NCBI RefSeq assembly: GCF_023821985.2
Contig: NZ_CP098805.1
Location: forward strand, 5,075,001-5,139,000
DNA: 64,000 nt
Reading direction: 5' to 3'
Source: Dyadobacter chenhuakuii
GTDB taxonomy: Bacteria; Bacteroidota; Bacteroidia; Cytophagales; Spirosomataceae
The notes under the pieces are model-generated. The model was not told where the DNA came from. It searched no databases and saw nothing but the letters and a program-made list of their open reading frames with translations. How positions within the stretch are numbered: the first letter of the stretch is position 1; every line of letters starts with the position of its first letter. The position numbers and the translations under genes were made by a program. Positions 52,601 to 61,506 of this stretch are shown in pieces.

Positions 52601-55600
52601 ACCGCCCCGGTCTGCTTCTGTTGCAGTTATGTCGAAGGACTTTCTTTCCGCATTTAATTTGAAAAATGAAAAGTTGTCCGGCTTGCTTTTTTTGCCGGAA
52701 CTGGTGATTATGAATGCGTTTTCGGCAGACGTAGCAAGCTGAATGTTCGTTTTTTCGCCTGGTTCGATTGTTATGCTGCCTTTTGCCTGAATGTATTGCG
52801 GATAAATGAGCGTATTGTTCGCGGGATCAATCAGCTCCATGTATTTAATGTCCTTAACCTCTGCATTCCGCTCGACTTTTGCCGTTATTTCAATTTTATA
52901 AACGCCGGCTGCTAGTTTCGCTTTATCGAGTTGAAATGGCTCTTTTTCATTTGTCTGTGCTGTTTTTTGGAAAACGACACTTTGCTCCGGCCAGTTTTCC
53001 TTGTCCGTTTCCTGATCATATTCATCATTTGGGAAAGCTGCGATAAATTCAGGTTTGGTCATGACAAATACGTCCGGGCGCTCCCAGTAACGCGGGCGGA
53101 TGAGCCTGTTTTCCGGCGAAAGTCTGGTGATCTTTACGGTTACAGGCGACGGAACAAACGTCCCGTTCATATTTTCCGTGCGTATTTTGAAATCGGATAA
53201 TTTGTTGATCTCAATGGTTTCCGGAATGTCGGTTTTAACTAAAATGGATTTATAACCCACATTGACATTTGTTTGCGCACTCCGGGTTTCTCCATTTATA
53301 TCCGTAATGTCGGCGTAAACCGTAAAGTTGAAGACAGGTTCCAGGTCTTGCTTCGCCCTCAAATTTGGGATGGCTTCAAAAGCAATGTGAAACTTGCCTG
53401 ACGCATCAGTAACAGTTTCACCATGAGCGATTTCCATCGGGGCGGCAATTGGGAAATATCTGGATTTGTAAATCCATGGATATAAATATCGCTCGCTTCG
53501 GACCACACGGTAAACAACTTTCGCACCATCGATTTGATTGCCGGCATAAGCGGTTCCTGTTCCGGACACCTTAATGCTGTCGCCCAGCTGATAGGATGCA
53601 CGCAATGTATCAAACTGCACGGCAAATCGCGGTCGCTTGTATTCTTCCACATGAAAAGCAGTTACGTCCCGGTCGTTCGCTATGAGGGAAAACTGGCCGT
53701 TAAGCGTTCCGGAAGGCAGGACAAATGACCCTGAAAAACTCCCGAAGTCATTCACGGTTTTGGTTGCCTTTTCGACCACTTCGCCGTTAGCGTTTTTAAG
53801 TACTACTTTAATTTCTTCAAGCTGATTTTGTAAAACAATCTTTCCTTTTGCAGCAATGCCCTTATAATAAACGGTTTGGCCAGGTCTGTACAAACTTCGG
53901 TCCGTAAAAAGATAAATGGCACTGTGCGAACTTCGCGCAGTATCAATATTTGTGTTATAGTAAGTATGAACAGGTTGCTGAATAAACAAATGATCATTTC
54001 CATGCGTGACTTCCAGTAACACGCCCTGCGATTGGGGTCGTTTCGGATTTTCTTTCTGTTTGAAATAACCGTTTTTGTCGGTTATATAAGAGGATTGTTT
54101 TGCTTTGACATAACTGCTTGTTTTATAGTCATATACGGAGTTCCAGATCGAGGCATTTGCACCGGCAAGTGGTTGTCCGCTGTCACGGTCGAGGATAAAA
54201 TAATCTTCATCGCGCTGAACATAGCTGATGTTGCTGACATAAAGAGGCTTGAAACCGGAGGTAAAATTTCTGTCCAAACTGTGGGCCTTCGAGCTGGCGA
54301 TCAGCATATACTCGCCTCTTGGAAGGCCGTCCACCTTAATTTCCACGCCATACTGCTGATAATCTTTCATGTCAGGCAGTTTTTGTTCCCAACTCCGCAA
54401 TGCAGGCGCTTTGTGAAGCAGCCGGAAGGTTTCATTGATATCGTTTTTGTCAACGCTCCGTTTTATCTCTTCGGTCGCTTTTACGATCTTCAAGAAAACC
54501 GAGCTGAGATTTTTATATTGAACGAGGGTTAGAAAAGGCTTTTCAGGAATGTTGACATGTTCCGCAGTGAACTGCAATTCTTGCCTTTTAATGCTGTTCA
54601 AAAGGTTATAAGCATTAATTCCACCTTCCGTTTCAGGGTTTTCCTTAATGACTTTTTCACATATTTCAGCCGCTTTGACTTTGGCAAAACGATGGGTCGT
54701 ATCCCCGTTTGCTTTGAATGTATTTCCAAATGTATCATGGTAAGCGGCCATCAGATACCAGGCTTGCGCTGCGGCCGGGGTTTGCGCATATTGTTCCGCC
54801 ACATGATTGATCGCCATATAATACCGGGATTCTGCATCCGGATGAACCGACTTTTGCCGCACAAACTGTAACCGCTGCAAATCAATGTCGATCAATGCAT
54901 CAGGCTGCGGATCATTGCTGTGAAATGCGATTAGTTTCTGATACAACTGCAAGGCAAAGAATTCAAGCGAAGTGCTGTCCTTTGTCTCGAACTTGCGGTG
55001 AATGAAGTCGGCAGCCGGATCAAAAGCCGAGGCTTTGTCGATTTTAAATGCGTAAGCTGGTTTCTTAATGTCCCGTTCGTCATTTGAAAAATACTGTAAT
55101 GCACTGTTTGTCAGTAAATCATATAGGGTAGGGCGCAGCTTTCGCATGTTTCCCTTCGTAATGATCGCGTCGTAGGTTTCCAGTTTTGTTCGTTTCAAAA
55201 GTGCTTCGTCCGCAATGGATGCCAGATAAAGCGCAGCAATTTTTGCATGAAAATCCTCGGCAGACCAGGTGCCGATATCCTCTTTTATGAAATTCAATGT
55301 GGCCGTTCGCTGGTAAAGTTGCCAGCGGATCCTGTTGTAATATCCGTAATAAGTGGAAGCGAGCAGGTTTGTTAGGATGGACTTTGCCGGGCCCTTGCTC
55401 TCCGCAACCTCCTTTTCCAGCTCCTTAACGGCTGTCGTTTGATGATCCTCCCGTGTTTCGGCTTGCAACGTGACCATGTACACTGCGGCCTTAATCACCT
55501 GGGCTTCCTGCTTTTCCTTTTTGGCCAGATCATAAATCTTCCTGACTTCTTCGAGCGCCGATTTTGGTAATTTTTTTTGCTCGTGTGCTTCAACGATTTT

Positions 55601-55708
55601 CCATTGGGCATCGTAGTTTTTGAGCTTTTCCTGTCCGTTGGTGTGCATAGGTAAGTAGCAAATGAAGAATGTGATGAAATAAGGGAAGTATGCCCGGAAT
55701 GCTGTCAT
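49601..55708 (-). CDS. Alpha-2-macroglobulin family protein with thioester motif
   Basis: 2035-aa secreted protein (signal core AYFPYFITFFICYLPMHTNG|Q). It is a bacterial alpha-2-macroglobulin: N-terminal helical region, MG domains with DRSLYRPGQTVYYKG (about 600), and a thioester domain with YPYDCAEQTWNRY, where C1489 and Q1492 form the internal thioester. It would trap proteases that attack the cell envelope. In the linker before the thioester part, residues 1230-1243 read LNEVVQVGYGVQRK, very like the TonB box/linker of SusC proteins (EVVVVGYGTQKK). There is no neighbouring PbpC gene, unlike the E. coli pair. It shares a 270-nt divergent region with the RND genes. Confidence 0.9.
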   Translation of the reverse strand: MTAFRAYFPYFITFFICYLPMHTNGQEKLKNYDAQWKIVEAHEQKKLPKSALEEVRKIYDLAKKEKQEAQVIKAAVYMVTLQAETREDHQTTAVKELEKEVAESKGPAKSILTNLLASTYYGYYNRIRWQLYQRTATLNFIKEDIGTWSAEDFHAKIAALYLASIADEALLKRTKLETYDAIITKGNMRKLRPTLYDLLTNSALQYFSNDERDIKKPAYAFKIDKASAFDPAADFIHRKFETKDSTSLEFFALQLYQKLIAFHSNDPQPDALIDIDLQRLQFVRQKSVHPDAESRYYMAINHVAEQYAQTPAAAQAWYLMAAYHDTFGNTFKANGDTTHRFAKVKAAEICEKVIKENPETEGGINAYNLLNSIKRQELQFTAEHVNIPEKPFLTLVQYKNLSSVFLKIVKATEEIKRSVDKNDINETFRLLHKAPALRSWEQKLPDMKDYQQYGVEIKVDGLPRGEYMLIASSKAHSLDRNFTSGFKPLYVSNISYVQRDEDYFILDRDSGQPLAGANASIWNSVYDYKTSSYVKAKQSSYITDKNGYFKQKENPKRPQSQGVLLEVTHGNDHLFIQQPVHTYYNTNIDTARSSHSAIYLFTDRSLYRPGQTVYYKGIAAKGKIVLQNQLEEIKVVLKNANGEVVEKATKTVNDFGSFSGSFVLPSGTLNGQFSLIANDRDVTAFHVEEYKRPRFAVQFDTLRASYQLGDSIKVSGTGTAYAGNQIDGAKVVYRVVRSERYLYPWIYKSRYFPIAAPMEIAHGETVTDASGKFHIAFEAIPNLRAKQDLEPVFNFTVYADITDINGETRSAQTNVNVGYKSILVKTDIPETIEINKLSDFKIRTENMNGTFVPSPVTVKITRLSPENRLIRPRYWERPDVFVMTKPEFIAAFPNDEYDQETDKENWPEQSVVFQKTAQTNEKEPFQLDKAKLAAGVYKIEITAKVERNAEVKDIKYMELIDPANNTLIYPQYIQAKGSITIEPGEKTNIQLATSAENAFIITSSGKKSKPDNFSFFKLNAERKSFDITATEADRGGFGVDYLFVKHNRVHQYQDFVSVPWTNKDLKIEYQTFRDKTLPGSKEKWTLKISGYKQDKVAAEMLAGMYDASLDQFYKHEWNKPDHWPVSPGLARWENGLSFIYKDAQVLYSGAEPYKHFEKRYDNLLGPDYGDNGIILRLSGRAGGLSGGGRNVRNRSMVMSAPMSANMISEEEVKEAVVAKKIPFGEDAAALNEVVQVGYGVQRKKDKLNTIPPASPRKNFNETAFFLPDLKTDRDGSITFSFTMPEALTRWKFQALAHTKELALGYSSKEIITQKELMVQPNPPRFLREGDQIRLAAKVVNLSDRSLKGKISLQLMDTESNEAIDALFANVGNAKDFNVAAGQSTVAQFAISIPKPYSKTVTWRIVASSGNLSDGEENTLPVLSNRMLVTETLPLALRGTGSKQFKMEKLINSGSSKTLTNQSVTVEYTSNPAWYAVQALPYLMEYPYDCAEQTWNRYYANSMAANIVASSSRIARVFETWRKSDTTALLSNLQKNQELKSLLLEETPWVLAAKTESEQKKNIALLFDLLRMTNELSSAIEKLQQLQNPDGSFSWFKGGPNDRYMTQYIVSGIGHLRKVNAVQKSQEEQITNIIKGAIRYLDARIIDDYNDLIKHKANLKEYTPSTLVTQYLYMRSFFPDQPVPAASQKAYRYFMERAKLTWNVQTKYMQGMIALALHRSGDKTTPAAILKSLKQTAIINEELGMYWKTNQRGWWWHEAPIERQALLIEAFQEIANDVAAVNDMKTWLLKNKQTNNWESTKATAEACYALLMTGNNWLTDDRTISVHLGDTKVEAEKTEAGTGYFKTRIEGSKVNAGMGNIEVRVNGEKSIVSAPSWGAVYWQYFEDLDKITYSETPLKLSKKLFIEKNSDSGQVLTPVNPDDILHVGDKVKVRIELRADRDMEYVHMKDMRASGFEPVNVLSSYKWQGGLGYYESTKDASTNFFFSTLQKGTYVFEYPLFINQEGDFSNGITTIQCMYAPEFTSHSEGTRVRVGK

Positions 55709-55978
55709 GTTCTTTTAGGGAGAATGAAATGCAATGATGAATGTAATGTGCCGTCAATGCTCGTTACGCTAAATATAGTCTAAAACGGAAATGTTTTAGG
55801 ATACCATTTATCCGGAGGCGGTTATGAAGTATCCAGGCTTCATTAGAATTTAACATTCGGCAGAAGTAAAAAACGAGCTGATTGCCGCTTTGTACAATAT
55901 GAAGTATATTTAATAAAGCCTTTTGGAAAAATATAATTTATTAATATTCAAGTTGAACGAAATTTATTTGATTGAAAT

Positions 55979-57049
55979 ATGCGTACGATAATGCTGGTTG
56001 GTGGGATAATCATTGTACTCGTGCTGGGAAAACTTTTCGTTTTCTCTAAGCCGGGAAAGGATAAGCCCTCGGAAGTGAAAGGAGCGGGAAGCAAAGGAGG
56101 CGGTTCGTCCGGCGGAGCAGCAGTGCCGGTCAATGTGTATGTTGTTAAAAGAGAAACGATTGAAAATCAGATTTTCGCGTCCGGAACGGTGATTCCCAAT
56201 GAAGAGGTTAATGTCATGGCCGAAGCATCGGGCAGGTTGGTTTCATTGAATATCAAAGAAGGCGCATTTATTGAAAAAGGTCAGCTTATCGGCAAGATCA
56301 ACGACCGAGAGTTACAAGCGCAATTGCAGAAAGTTGCTTACAATCAGGATCTTACTAAGAAAATTGAAGCGCGCCAGAAGAAACTTCTGAATGTGGAAGC
56401 GATTAATCTGGAAGAGTATGATGTTACTTCGAATAACATCAGGATCCTGGAAGCTGAAAAGGAAGTCCTGGAAGCGCAGCTGGAAAAAACGGAGATCAGG
56501 GCACCATTCAGTGGCCGCGTAGGATTGAAATACATTAGCGAAGGCGCATATCTGGCGCCGGGTACGCCCATCGTGACCATCGTTCAGAGCAATCCGGTAA
56601 AGGTGGATTTTACTGTCCCGGAAAAATACGCGCCTAACATCAGAGTTGGTAATGTTGTGAAGTTCAATCTCGACGGTGATGCCTCAACTTACAATGCGAA
56701 AATCCTCGCAATAGATCCAAAAGTGGAGGAAAGTTTACGAACGCTGAAAGTGCGGGCCATAGCGCCAAATCCTGCGGGGCGGTTTGTTCCGGGGATGTTT
56801 GTGAAGATCCTGGCAGACCTGGATGCCAACAAATCGGCCATGATGATCCCTACCGAAGCCATTGTGCCGGTTTTGAAAGGAAAGAAGGTTTTTGTTGTAA
56901 AAAACGGCAAAGCACAGGAAGTTATGGTTGTGACCGGATTGCGTACGGACAAAAAAATACAGATCATCGAAGGTTTGCAGCCCGGCGACTCGCTGATCAC
57001 CTCCGGGATTATCGCTATCAAGCCCAATACGGCCGTGCGGGTGAACTGA
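55979..57049 (+). CDS. RND efflux membrane-fusion protein (HlyD/AcrA type)
   Basis: 356-aa periplasmic adaptor: an N-terminal hydrophobic anchor without lipobox (IMLVGGIIIVLVLGKLFVF), a Gly/Ser-rich linker, a biotinyl-lipoyl domain (FASGTVIPNEEVNV and GRLVSLNIKEGAFIEKGQLI), a short helical hairpin (about 110-165), the second lipoyl half (TEIRAPFSGRVGLKYISEGAY) and a beta-barrel. It links the RND pump to an outer-membrane channel. It is 54 nt upstream of the pump gene, in one operon. No TolC-like gene follows. Confidence 0.92.
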   Translation: MRTIMLVGGIIIVLVLGKLFVFSKPGKDKPSEVKGAGSKGGGSSGGAAVPVNVYVVKRETIENQIFASGTVIPNEEVNVMAEASGRLVSLNIKEGAFIEKGQLIGKINDRELQAQLQKVAYNQDLTKKIEARQKKLLNVEAINLEEYDVTSNNIRILEAEKEVLEAQLEKTEIRAPFSGRVGLKYISEGAYLAPGTPIVTIVQSNPVKVDFTVPEKYAPNIRVGNVVKFNLDGDASTYNAKILAIDPKVEESLRTLKVRAIAPNPAGRFVPGMFVKILADLDANKSAMMIPTEAIVPVLKGKKVFVVKNGKAQEVMVVTGLRTDKKIQIIEGLQPGDSLITSGIIAIKPNTAVRVN

Positions 57050-57103
57050 GGAAGGAATCGTGAACATGTCAAAACCAATGTCAGCCGACATTAATCCCCA
57101 ATT

Positions 57104-60100
57104 ATGAGTATATCGACACTCTCTATCAAGCGACCGGTCCTGGCGATTGTCATGAACCTGCTGATCATACTGTTCGGGTTTCTTGGATATAAATTTCTGG
57201 GAATGAGGGAATTCCCTTCCATTGACCCGCCTGTGGTGTCCATCCGGACCAGTTATACGGGTGCCAATGCGGACATTATTGAATCCCAGATTACCGAACC
57301 GCTAGAAAAACAGCTGAACAGCATTGAAGGCATCAAGTCCATTAACTCCACAAGCAGCCAGGGAACCAGCCAGATAACGGTTGAATTTGACATTGGTGTG
57401 GACATGGAACGCGCGGCCAACGACGTGCGGGACAAGGTAGGCTCTGCTTCCCGGACATTGCCATTGGATATCGACGGGCCGCCAGTGGTTGCCAAGGCAG
57501 ATGCCAACTCGGAACCCATCATCGTGCTGACATTCAAAAGCGATACGCGGTCGCATCTGGAAGTGAGTGACTATGCGGAAAATGTGATCGCGCAGCGTTT
57601 GCAGACTATTGAAGGCGTGAGCGAGATCCGGATCTTTGGGCAGAAAAAATACGCCATGCGGATCTGGATGGACCCGATTAAGATGGCCTCGCTCGGCATT
57701 ACCACGCAGGATGTGAAGATTGCACTGGATAAGGAAAATGTAGAGCTGCCCAGTGGTAAACTGGCTGGAAATAATACGGAGCTGACTGTAAAAACAATCG
57801 GAAGGTTCAGAACTGAGGAGGATTTTAATGAGATGATTGTTAAAAACTCCGCTACACAAACCATCCATTTGAAGGACATTGGCCATGCAATACTGGGCCC
57901 GGAAAATGAGGAGACGATTTTAAGACTGGACAATGTTCCGATGATCGGCCTCGCCATTTCACCCATGCCGGGAGCTAATTATCTCAACATTGCGGAGGAA
58001 GTCAACAAGCGGATGGCGGACATCAAGCGGGAGCTTCCAAAAGACTATCAGCTTGATACGCTGATCGATAATACGATTTTCGTGGAGCGTTCGATCGAAG
58101 AAGTGGGAGAAACGCTGCTGATCGCCATTGTACTCGTTGTGATCATTATCTATCTCTTTTTCAGGGATTGGCTCATTGCATTCCGGCCTCTGATCGACAT
58201 TCCGGTTTCGCTGATCGGGACGTTTTTTGTTATGTACATTATGGGTTTTTCCATCAATGTCCTAACGCTGCTGGCTATCGTGCTGGCAACCGGACTTGTA
58301 GTGGATGACGGGATTGTCGTCACGGAGAACATTTTCAAGAAGATAGAACAAGGGATGGGTCCGATTGAGGCGGCCATTAAAGGGGCTAACGAGATCATTT
58401 TTGCGGTTTTATCCACTTCTATCACGCTGGCATCGGTGTTCCTGCCGGTTATTTTCATGGAAGGTTTCGTAGGGAAGCTTTTCCGGGAGTTTGGTATCGT
58501 GATCTCTGCGGCGGTTTTGATCTCTGCATTCGTTTCGCTGACGCTCACACCCATGCTGAATGCTTACCTGGTTCGTAAAACGCACAAGAAGAGCTGGTTC
58601 TACGAGAAGACGGAGCCGTTTTTTGAGAACATTACTAATAGTTACGGCAATGCTCTGGCCCGGTTTCTGAAAATGCGCTGGGTTGCTATTCCTATTGTGG
58701 CGGTTACAGTGGGTATGATCTGGTTTTTTGGAAAAGGCCTGCAATCGGAACTGGCTCCGTTGGATGACCGTAACTGGTTCAGGATCAACATGACAACGCC
58801 GGAGGGATCTTCCTTTGAATTTACGGACCGCTATGTACAGGAAGTTAGCAACATGCTCATGGACTCCATGCCGGGCAGAAAAGGCTTGATGCTCATCACG
58901 TCCCCGGGTAACTCGGGCTTAGGCGCAGCTAATACGGGTAGTGGCAGGATTGCATTGGTTGATAAAAAAGAGCGCAAAGAATCACAGCAGGAAATTGCGG
59001 ATTATATCAACCAGAAATTGAAATCAATGCCCGACGCCAAGTCGTTTGTGGTGCAGCAGCAGACTATTTCCGTGGATTCGCGGGGCGGCTTGCCGATTCA
59101 ATACGTAATTCAGGCGCCGGATTTCGAAAAGTTGCGAGAGTATCTTCCCAAGTTCATGGAAGAAGCTTCAAACGACCCGACATTCGCGATTACAGATGTT
59201 AACCTAAAATTCAGTAAACCCGAAATCCAGATTGTCATCGACCGCGAAAAGGCGAAATCGCTGGGTGTGACGGTTCAGGACGTGGCGCAGACAATGCAGC
59301 TGGCTTTTGCAGGTCAGCGCTTTGGCTATTTTACGATGAACGGTCGTCAGTATCAGGTGATAGGGCAATATGACCGTGAGAACCGGGATGAGCCATTGGA
59401 TCTCAAAAGCATGTTTGTAAAAACGGCAAACGGAAGCATGGTGCAGCTGGACAACATTGTAAAGGCAGAAGAGGAAAGCAGTCCTCCGCAGCTTTTTCAT
59501 TACAACCGTTATATGAGTGCAACCGTACAGGCTGCCTTGGCACCCGGCAAAACGATTGGTGACGGCATTGCGGCCATGGACAGGATCAGGGATAAATTGA
59601 AAGATGAGGCCATTCAAACATCATTGAGCGGATCGTCCAGGGATTATGCCGAAAGCTCGTCGAACACCATGTTCTCCTTCTTCCTCGCGCTGATATTGAT
59701 CTATTTCATTCTGGCGGGGCAGTTTGAAAGCTTTGTAGATCCGCTTATTATTATGTTTACGGTGCCGCTCGCCATCGGAGGCGCAGTGTTCTCGCTATGG
59801 TTTTTCGACCAGACATTAAACATTTTCAGCCAGATCGGAATGATCATGTTAATTGGATTGGTTACCAAGAACGGGATTCTGATTGTAGAGTTTGCGAATC
59901 AGCTAAGGGAAAAGGGCCTTGGGATACAGGAAGCCGTTCTCGAAGCAGCCACATTGCGTTTCAGGCCGATCTTAATGACCAGTCTGGCCACGATCCTGGG
60001 TGCATTGCCGATTGCGATGGCACTTGGCTCAGCAGGCAAAAGCCGGATGTCAATGGGGATTGTGATTATGGGAGGGCTGTTGTTCTCGCTCGTACTGACC

Positions 60101-60211
60101 TTATACGTGATCCCGGCCATTTACACATTCTTCTCAAGACCAAAGGACTTCAAGAAAATGAAAATGATCGAGCAGGTTGCCCGGGAAAGTGAAGCATTAG
60201 ATCCGGTGTGA
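57104..60211 (+). CDS. RND multidrug efflux permease (AcrB/HAE1 type)
   Basis: 1035-aa inner-membrane proton-driven transporter with twelve TM segments and two large periplasmic loops. The proton-relay aspartates in TM4 are seen in ATGLVVDDGIVVTENIFKKI. The N-terminus SIKRPVLAIVMNLLIILFG and the C-terminal GGLLFSLVLTLYVIPAIYTF are typical. Its substrate range is not predictable. The operon has the adaptor upstream, but no outer-membrane factor gene, so it presumably uses a TolC encoded elsewhere. Its stop codon TGA and the stop of the convergent desaturase gene form the palindrome TGATCA (60209-60214). Confidence 0.95.
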   Translation: MSISTLSIKRPVLAIVMNLLIILFGFLGYKFLGMREFPSIDPPVVSIRTSYTGANADIIESQITEPLEKQLNSIEGIKSINSTSSQGTSQITVEFDIGVDMERAANDVRDKVGSASRTLPLDIDGPPVVAKADANSEPIIVLTFKSDTRSHLEVSDYAENVIAQRLQTIEGVSEIRIFGQKKYAMRIWMDPIKMASLGITTQDVKIALDKENVELPSGKLAGNNTELTVKTIGRFRTEEDFNEMIVKNSATQTIHLKDIGHAILGPENEETILRLDNVPMIGLAISPMPGANYLNIAEEVNKRMADIKRELPKDYQLDTLIDNTIFVERSIEEVGETLLIAIVLVVIIIYLFFRDWLIAFRPLIDIPVSLIGTFFVMYIMGFSINVLTLLAIVLATGLVVDDGIVVTENIFKKIEQGMGPIEAAIKGANEIIFAVLSTSITLASVFLPVIFMEGFVGKLFREFGIVISAAVLISAFVSLTLTPMLNAYLVRKTHKKSWFYEKTEPFFENITNSYGNALARFLKMRWVAIPIVAVTVGMIWFFGKGLQSELAPLDDRNWFRINMTTPEGSSFEFTDRYVQEVSNMLMDSMPGRKGLMLITSPGNSGLGAANTGSGRIALVDKKERKESQQEIADYINQKLKSMPDAKSFVVQQQTISVDSRGGLPIQYVIQAPDFEKLREYLPKFMEEASNDPTFAITDVNLKFSKPEIQIVIDREKAKSLGVTVQDVAQTMQLAFAGQRFGYFTMNGRQYQVIGQYDRENRDEPLDLKSMFVKTANGSMVQLDNIVKAEEESSPPQLFHYNRYMSATVQAALAPGKTIGDGIAAMDRIRDKLKDEAIQTSLSGSSRDYAESSSNTMFSFFLALILIYFILAGQFESFVDPLIIMFTVPLAIGGAVFSLWFFDQTLNIFSQIGMIMLIGLVTKNGILIVEFANQLREKGLGIQEAVLEAATLRFRPILMTSLATILGALPIAMALGSAGKSRMSMGIVIMGGLLFSLVLTLYVIPAIYTFFSRPKDFKKMKMIEQVARESEALDPV

Positions 60212-61294
60212 TCAGGCCCTGCCCATGCTTTTTAGCATTCTTACATGCGAACCGAGCGCATTGCCGAAGTTGGCTTTGGCATTATAATCCAATCCGAATT
60301 CCTGTGCCGTTGCCTGTACAATAGGCGATAGCGCATGGTAATGTATGTGGGAAATGGATGGAAATAAATGATGCTCGATCTGATAATCAAGTCCGCCGAT
60401 ATACCAGGACAGGAAGCGGTTTCTTCCTGCAAAATTAGAGGTGGTCTGCAACTGATGCACGGCCCAGGCGTTCTCTACGCAACCCGAATTATCCGGCTCC
60501 GGCTGATGTACACCCTCTACAACATGCGCCATTTGGAAAACTGTGCTCAGGATCATTCCTGCCGTGCAATGCATGGCCATAAAGCCAAGAAACCATTGCC
60601 CGAAAGTGAGTGAAGTAAATGCAAGTGGAATGACGCAGATGAAAACAATGTAGGCCACTTTTGTAAAAACCAGCTTAATCAGCTCTTTCCGGGGAAAAGG
60701 CTTGGTCATGCCCGATTCTGACATTTTATTGAAAAGAGAAATTTCCTTGAAATCTTTCCAAAGGAACGACAAGGTCATCAGGCTATATAAAAAGAAGGCG
60801 TAAATGTGCTGGAAACGGTGAATTTGCTTTTGCTTTTCCTGAAATGACAAGCGCAGTAAAAATTTCCCGGTAATGTCTTCGTCTACTTCGTGAATGTTGG
60901 TAAATGTGTGATGGAGCCTGTTATGCTGCACTTCCCAGTTGTAAGCGTTGCCGCCCAGCAGATAAATGGACGCCCCGAAAATTTTGTTAAGCACATTGGA
61001 ATTAGCCAATGAACCATGGATCGCATCATGCATGACCGACATGCCAACGCCTGCAACACCAAATCCCATCACGATGGCCAGCGCAAACATGGTTAAGTTA
61101 GAAAAAGCGCCAGTCAGGATCAGAGTATAAGGAATCAGATAAAGGCTAAGCATGAAAAAGGCCTTATAAATAATCTGCTTACCTCCGGATTTGCATATAT
61201 TATTGGCAGAGAAATACTGATCAACCCGCTGTCGTAACGTAGGAAAAAAAGTGCTTTTGGCAGCGTTTGTAAATTTGATCTTTTGATATTGCAT
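60212..61294 (-). CDS. Membrane fatty acid desaturase (acyl-lipid/acyl-CoA type)
   Basis: 360-aa di-iron membrane desaturase. The three histidine boxes are present: HDAIHG, HNRLHHTFTN and QIEHHLFPSISHIHY. The last box has QxxHH, the pattern of front-end (Delta5/6-type) desaturases, though there is no fused cytochrome b5 domain. Four or more TM segments. It probably introduces a double bond into membrane lipids, perhaps in the cold response. The stop codon abuts the convergent RND gene with no spacer, so there is no terminator in between. Confidence 0.9.
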   Translation of the reverse strand: MQYQKIKFTNAAKSTFFPTLRQRVDQYFSANNICKSGGKQIIYKAFFMLSLYLIPYTLILTGAFSNLTMFALAIVMGFGVAGVGMSVMHDAIHGSLANSNVLNKIFGASIYLLGGNAYNWEVQHNRLHHTFTNIHEVDEDITGKFLLRLSFQEKQKQIHRFQHIYAFFLYSLMTLSFLWKDFKEISLFNKMSESGMTKPFPRKELIKLVFTKVAYIVFICVIPLAFTSLTFGQWFLGFMAMHCTAGMILSTVFQMAHVVEGVHQPEPDNSGCVENAWAVHQLQTTSNFAGRNRFLSWYIGGLDYQIEHHLFPSISHIHYHALSPIVQATAQEFGLDYNAKANFGNALGSHVRMLKSMGRA

Positions 61295-61452
61295 AAAAAG
61301 TAATCAGTATTTGGTAATCAGTTCAGTATAATTATACTTTCCTTGGGAACGTAAATAGTCTGTGATTATTAGCTTATCACAATTGTTTATTACCCTTTCA
61401 GTCAAAAATTGCGCAATAACGGAAATTTCAAAATTATATGAATGCGAAAGGC

Positions 61453-61483
61453 AAAAAAATAAGGCCGGTTATAAGCCGACCTT
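61453..61483 (-). terminator. Terminator after metK
   Basis: AAGGCCGGT and the downstream GCCGACCTT pair imperfectly (61461-61483), and on the minus strand a run of seven T follows. It lies 23 nt 3' of the metK stop. Confidence 0.8.
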
Positions 61484-61506
61484 ATAAAAACTGATAAATT
61501 ATATGC

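Noticed and set aside
57302..57886. Minus-strand frame of 194 codons
   Set aside because: It lies inside the RND permease gene, whose motifs are intact; the minus-strand product has no recognisable pattern.
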